This document shows, piece after piece, positions 6,176 through 7,151 of a DNA stretch of 7,151 nucleotides; within the stretch, counting starts at the first letter, position 1, and every line of letters starts with the position of its first letter. Where the stretch lies: the NCBI GenBank assembly GCA_050699035.1, contig JBOHDE010000206.1, forward strand, positions 1 through 7,151. The letters are read 5' to 3'. The notes under the pieces were generated by a model. It was not told the DNA's origin. It ran no database searches and worked only from the letters and a program-made list of their open reading frames with translations. This DNA comes from WHTB01 sp050699035 (GTDB lineage: Bacteria > Actinomycetota > Actinomycetes > Propionibacteriales > Nocardioidaceae). Both the position numbers and the translations under genes were made by a program.

Positions 6176-6181
6176 AGTCTA
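6176..6181 (-). promoter_or_regulatory. Candidate -10 of a leaderless ohrR promoter
   Basis: On the minus strand TAGACT fits the actinobacterial TAnnnT pattern and spans exactly -12 to -7 relative to the A of the ohrR ATG at 6169, the spacing expected if transcription starts at the first codon. No convincing -35 is seen; the operator occupies that region. Confidence 0.4.
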
Positions 6182-6184
6182 CAT

Positions 6185-6202
6185 TAAATTGTGCACAATT
6201 TA
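6185..6202. promoter_or_regulatory. OhrR operator palindrome between ohrR and ohr
   Basis: TAAATTGTGCACAATTTA is a perfect 18-base palindrome, AT-rich in a GC-rich genome. It resembles the known B. subtilis OhrR site, built on AATTGTatACAATT. It lies 16 bases from the ohrR start and 41 bases before the ohr start at 6244, covering the likely -35 of ohr and the upstream promoter region of ohrR. OhrR should bind here and repress both directions until oxidised. Confidence 0.88.
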
Positions 6203-6215
6203 GTTGCGATACGCT
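6189..6215 (+). promoter_or_regulatory. Candidate ohr promoter
   Basis: TTGTGC (6189-6194) and TACGCT (6210-6215, TAnnnT pattern) are separated by 15 bases, shorter than usual. Transcription would start near 6222, leaving room for the GGAGG site. The -35 lies inside the OhrR palindrome, which fits direct repression. Confidence 0.4.
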
Positions 6216-6233
6216 GATCTTGTTGACAGACCC

Positions 6234-6238
6234 GGAGG
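6234..6238 (+). promoter_or_regulatory. Ribosome binding site of ohr
   Basis: GGAGG lies five bases before ATG 6244 but only two before the in-frame ATG 6241. This decides for 6244 as the main start; the two choices differ by one Met. Confidence 0.7.
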
Positions 6239-6243
6239 ACATG

Positions 6244-6657
6244 ATGAACGCCGTCTACACGGCCTCAGCCACCGCCAGCGGCCGGGAGGGGCGCGCGGTC
6301 AGCTCGGACGGCATCCTCGACGTCATGCTGGCCACTCCCGCCCAGCTCGGCGGCACCGGCACCGGCACCAACCCGGAGCAGCTGTTCGCGGCCGGGTACG
6401 CCGCCTGCTTCGCCAGCGCCATGGGCGTCGTCGCCCGGACGATGCGGATCGACGCGTCGGAGGCATCGGTGACGGCCGACATCGGCCTGAAGGGCTCGCT
6501 CGCCGCTGGGTTCGCACTGGAGGCGGTCCTCCGCGTCGAGCTGCCGAGTCACCTCGAGGGCGAGACCGGCCACCAGCTCGTCACGAAGGCGCATCAGGTC
6601 TGCCCGTACTCCAACGCGACCCGGGGCAACATCCCGGTCGAGATCATCATCGACTGA
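6244..6657 (+). CDS. ohr: Organic hydroperoxide reductase Ohr
   Basis: 137 aa, the usual length of Ohr in the OsmC/Ohr superfamily. It reduces organic and fatty-acid hydroperoxides to alcohols in the cytoplasm through a two-cysteine cycle. Seen: VYTASATASGREGRAVSSDG at the N-terminus with Arg14, NPEQLFAAGYAACFASAM with Glu45 and the peroxidatic Cys55, and HQVCPYSNATRGN with the resolving Cys120. By family knowledge the Arg and Glu orient the peroxidatic Cys; all four are present, so the enzyme should be active. It works as a homodimer and in other bacteria is recycled by lipoylated proteins. Divergent from ohrR, with the shared operator between. The gene ends 55 bases before a GC-rich hairpin. 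Confidence 0.95.
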   Translation: MNAVYTASATASGREGRAVSSDGILDVMLATPAQLGGTGTGTNPEQLFAAGYAACFASAMGVVARTMRIDASEASVTADIGLKGSLAAGFALEAVLRVELPSHLEGETGHQLVTKAHQVCPYSNATRGNIPVEIIID

Positions 6658-6671
6658 CCACTAGCCGCTCC

Positions 6672-6686
6672 CCACGTAAACCGTGG
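6672..6686 (+). terminator. Small hairpin just after ohr
   Basis: CCACG-TAAAC-CGTGG, a five-pair stem 14 bases after the ohr stop, without a T run. Weak; the larger hairpin downstream is the better terminator candidate. Confidence 0.2.
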
Positions 6687-6712
6687 CCGATGGCGACGAC
6701 CCGGGGCGGTGA

Positions 6713-6736
6713 CCGGGTGCCGGAGACCGGACCCGG
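6713..6736 (+). terminator. GC-rich hairpin downstream of ohr
   Basis: CCGGGT (6713-6718), bulged G, CCGG (6720-6723), loop AGA, then CCGG (6727-6730) and ACCCGG (6731-6736): ten pairs with one bulge. It lies 55 bases after the ohr stop. There is no T run, as is common for actinobacterial terminators. It also lies in the path of transcription of the convergent phosphotransferase gene, so it may work in both directions. Confidence 0.55.
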
Positions 6737-6802
6737 ATGCATTCTGCGGACACATGTCGGCAGATCACGTGCCGCGGACGGATCTCGGCGTGCCTGGGTG
6801 AC

Positions 6803-6867
6803 TTCACCCCTCGAACCGTCACTTTCGGCCCCGATTCCGGGCTCAGAATGTCGGTTCGGAGGGTGAA
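6803..6867. repeat. Interrupted inverted repeat between ohr and phosphotransferase genes
   Basis: Arms 6803-6818 (TTCACCCCTCGAACCG) and 6852-6867 (CGGTTCGGAGGGTGAA) pair at 14 of 16 positions, with one further G-U wobble in either RNA strand. The 33-base centre holds CCCG-ATTC-CGGG (6830-6841). Just upstream, GGGTGA-CT-TCACCC (6796-6809) is a second palindrome sharing the left arm, so the GGGTGA/TCACCC word appears three times. It starts about 30 bases beyond the phosphotransferase stop on the minus strand, a suitable place for its terminator; an operator or RNA switch is an alternative. Confidence 0.7.
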
Positions 6868-6896
6868 CTTGCGGCTGGCGGGCACGACCGCCACGG

Positions 6897-7151
6897 TTAC
6901 GTGGCACATGGCGACCGGCCGGGGCGGAACGCGTAGACAGCCGCCAGCCGGATCCGCGTCGTCAGCAGGTACGCCGGGAGGCGGCTCAGCAGGGCCTTCG
7001 ACGGCCCGTACCCCTCGACGACGCCGACCGCACACCGGTTCGCCCGCTCGACGGAGCACCGCCCCTGCACCGACCTCAGCTCCAGGTGCACCAGCAGGTT
7101 CGCGAGGTCGAGCGCCGCCTCGCCGGCCGCCGCCAGGTCGAAGTCGAGCAG
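6897..7151 (-). CDS. APH-type phosphotransferase, C-terminal part (cut by right edge)
   Basis: 84 residues to the TAA stop are visible; the start lies beyond base 7151. The first residues, LLDFDLAAAGEAALDLANLL, carry the DFD (DFG-like) metal-binding motif of the aminoglycoside phosphotransferase/choline kinase fold, followed by the typical DLANLLVHL helix. A long helical region follows, ending with YLLTTRIRLAAVYAFRPGRS, also typical of the family's last helix. These enzymes transfer phosphate from ATP to a hydroxyl of a small molecule. The catalytic loop and substrate pocket are not in the window, so resistance, sugar or amino-alcohol kinase roles cannot be told apart. It is convergent with ohr. 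Confidence 0.78.
   Translation of the reverse strand: MLDFDLAAAGEAALDLANLLVHLELRSVQGRCSVERANRCAVGVVEGYGPSKALLSRLPAYLLTTRIRLAAVYAFRPGRSPCAT

Noticed and set aside
6223..6228. Consensus TTGACA -35 hexamer
   Set aside because: It is only 15 bases before the ohr start, leaving no room for a -10 upstream of the coding region.
6803..6867. PhoP (PHO) box suggested by TTCACCC words
   Set aside because: The copies are inverted, not the spaced direct repeats of a PHO box, and lie at gene ends far from the PhoX-like promoter.

Overview
The window is GC-rich, densely coded DNA typical of an actinobacterium (Actinomycetota). Supporting signs are GTG starts, an OhrR/Ohr pair, a zinc D,D-carboxypeptidase of the Streptomyces albus G type, a WS/DGAT-type acyltransferase and a Tat-exported PhoX-like protein. 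I cannot fix the genus; a Nocardioides- or Kribbella-like member of the Propionibacteriales is a guess. Nine protein genes are supported, two of them cut by the window edges. I see no rRNA, tRNA, CRISPR array, transposase or phage gene. No gene-free stretch exceeds 300 bases; the longest are about 215 and 240 bases, and both contain inverted repeats.

Left part (1-2446): the N-terminal third of a WS/DGAT-family acyltransferase runs leftward off the edge. Divergent from it is a rightward two-gene unit: a Ser-Gly-linker lipoprotein with a cupredoxin-like domain, then 8 bases later a polytopic membrane protein of a family often annotated as 'fenitrothion hydrolase'. The pair is histidine-rich and its biochemical role is not established.

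Middle (2447-2661): between two convergent genes lies a 75-base, nearly perfect inverted repeat with 24-base arms (2531-2605). It is the most striking non-coding feature here. It could be a bidirectional terminator, a REP/MITE-like palindrome or a structured RNA.

Minus-strand block (2662-6169): in transcription order this is ohrR (MarR family, one-cysteine peroxide sensor), a HAD phosphatase-like gene overlapping it by 4 bases, a Tat-exported PhoX/DUF839 protein, and a secreted PG-binding plus M15 zinc D,D-carboxypeptidase. Gaps of 65 and 69 bases separate the last genes, so only ohrR-HAD is firmly an operon.

Right part (6170-7151): ohr (organic hydroperoxide reductase) diverges from ohrR. 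The 71-base gap between them holds a perfect 18-base palindrome that resembles the known OhrR operator. Oxidation of OhrR Cys19 would release this site and induce ohr and probably ohrR-HAD. After ohr come a GC-rich terminator-like hairpin and a second interrupted inverted repeat. The last feature is the C-terminal 84 residues of an APH-type phosphotransferase entering from the right edge on the minus strand.
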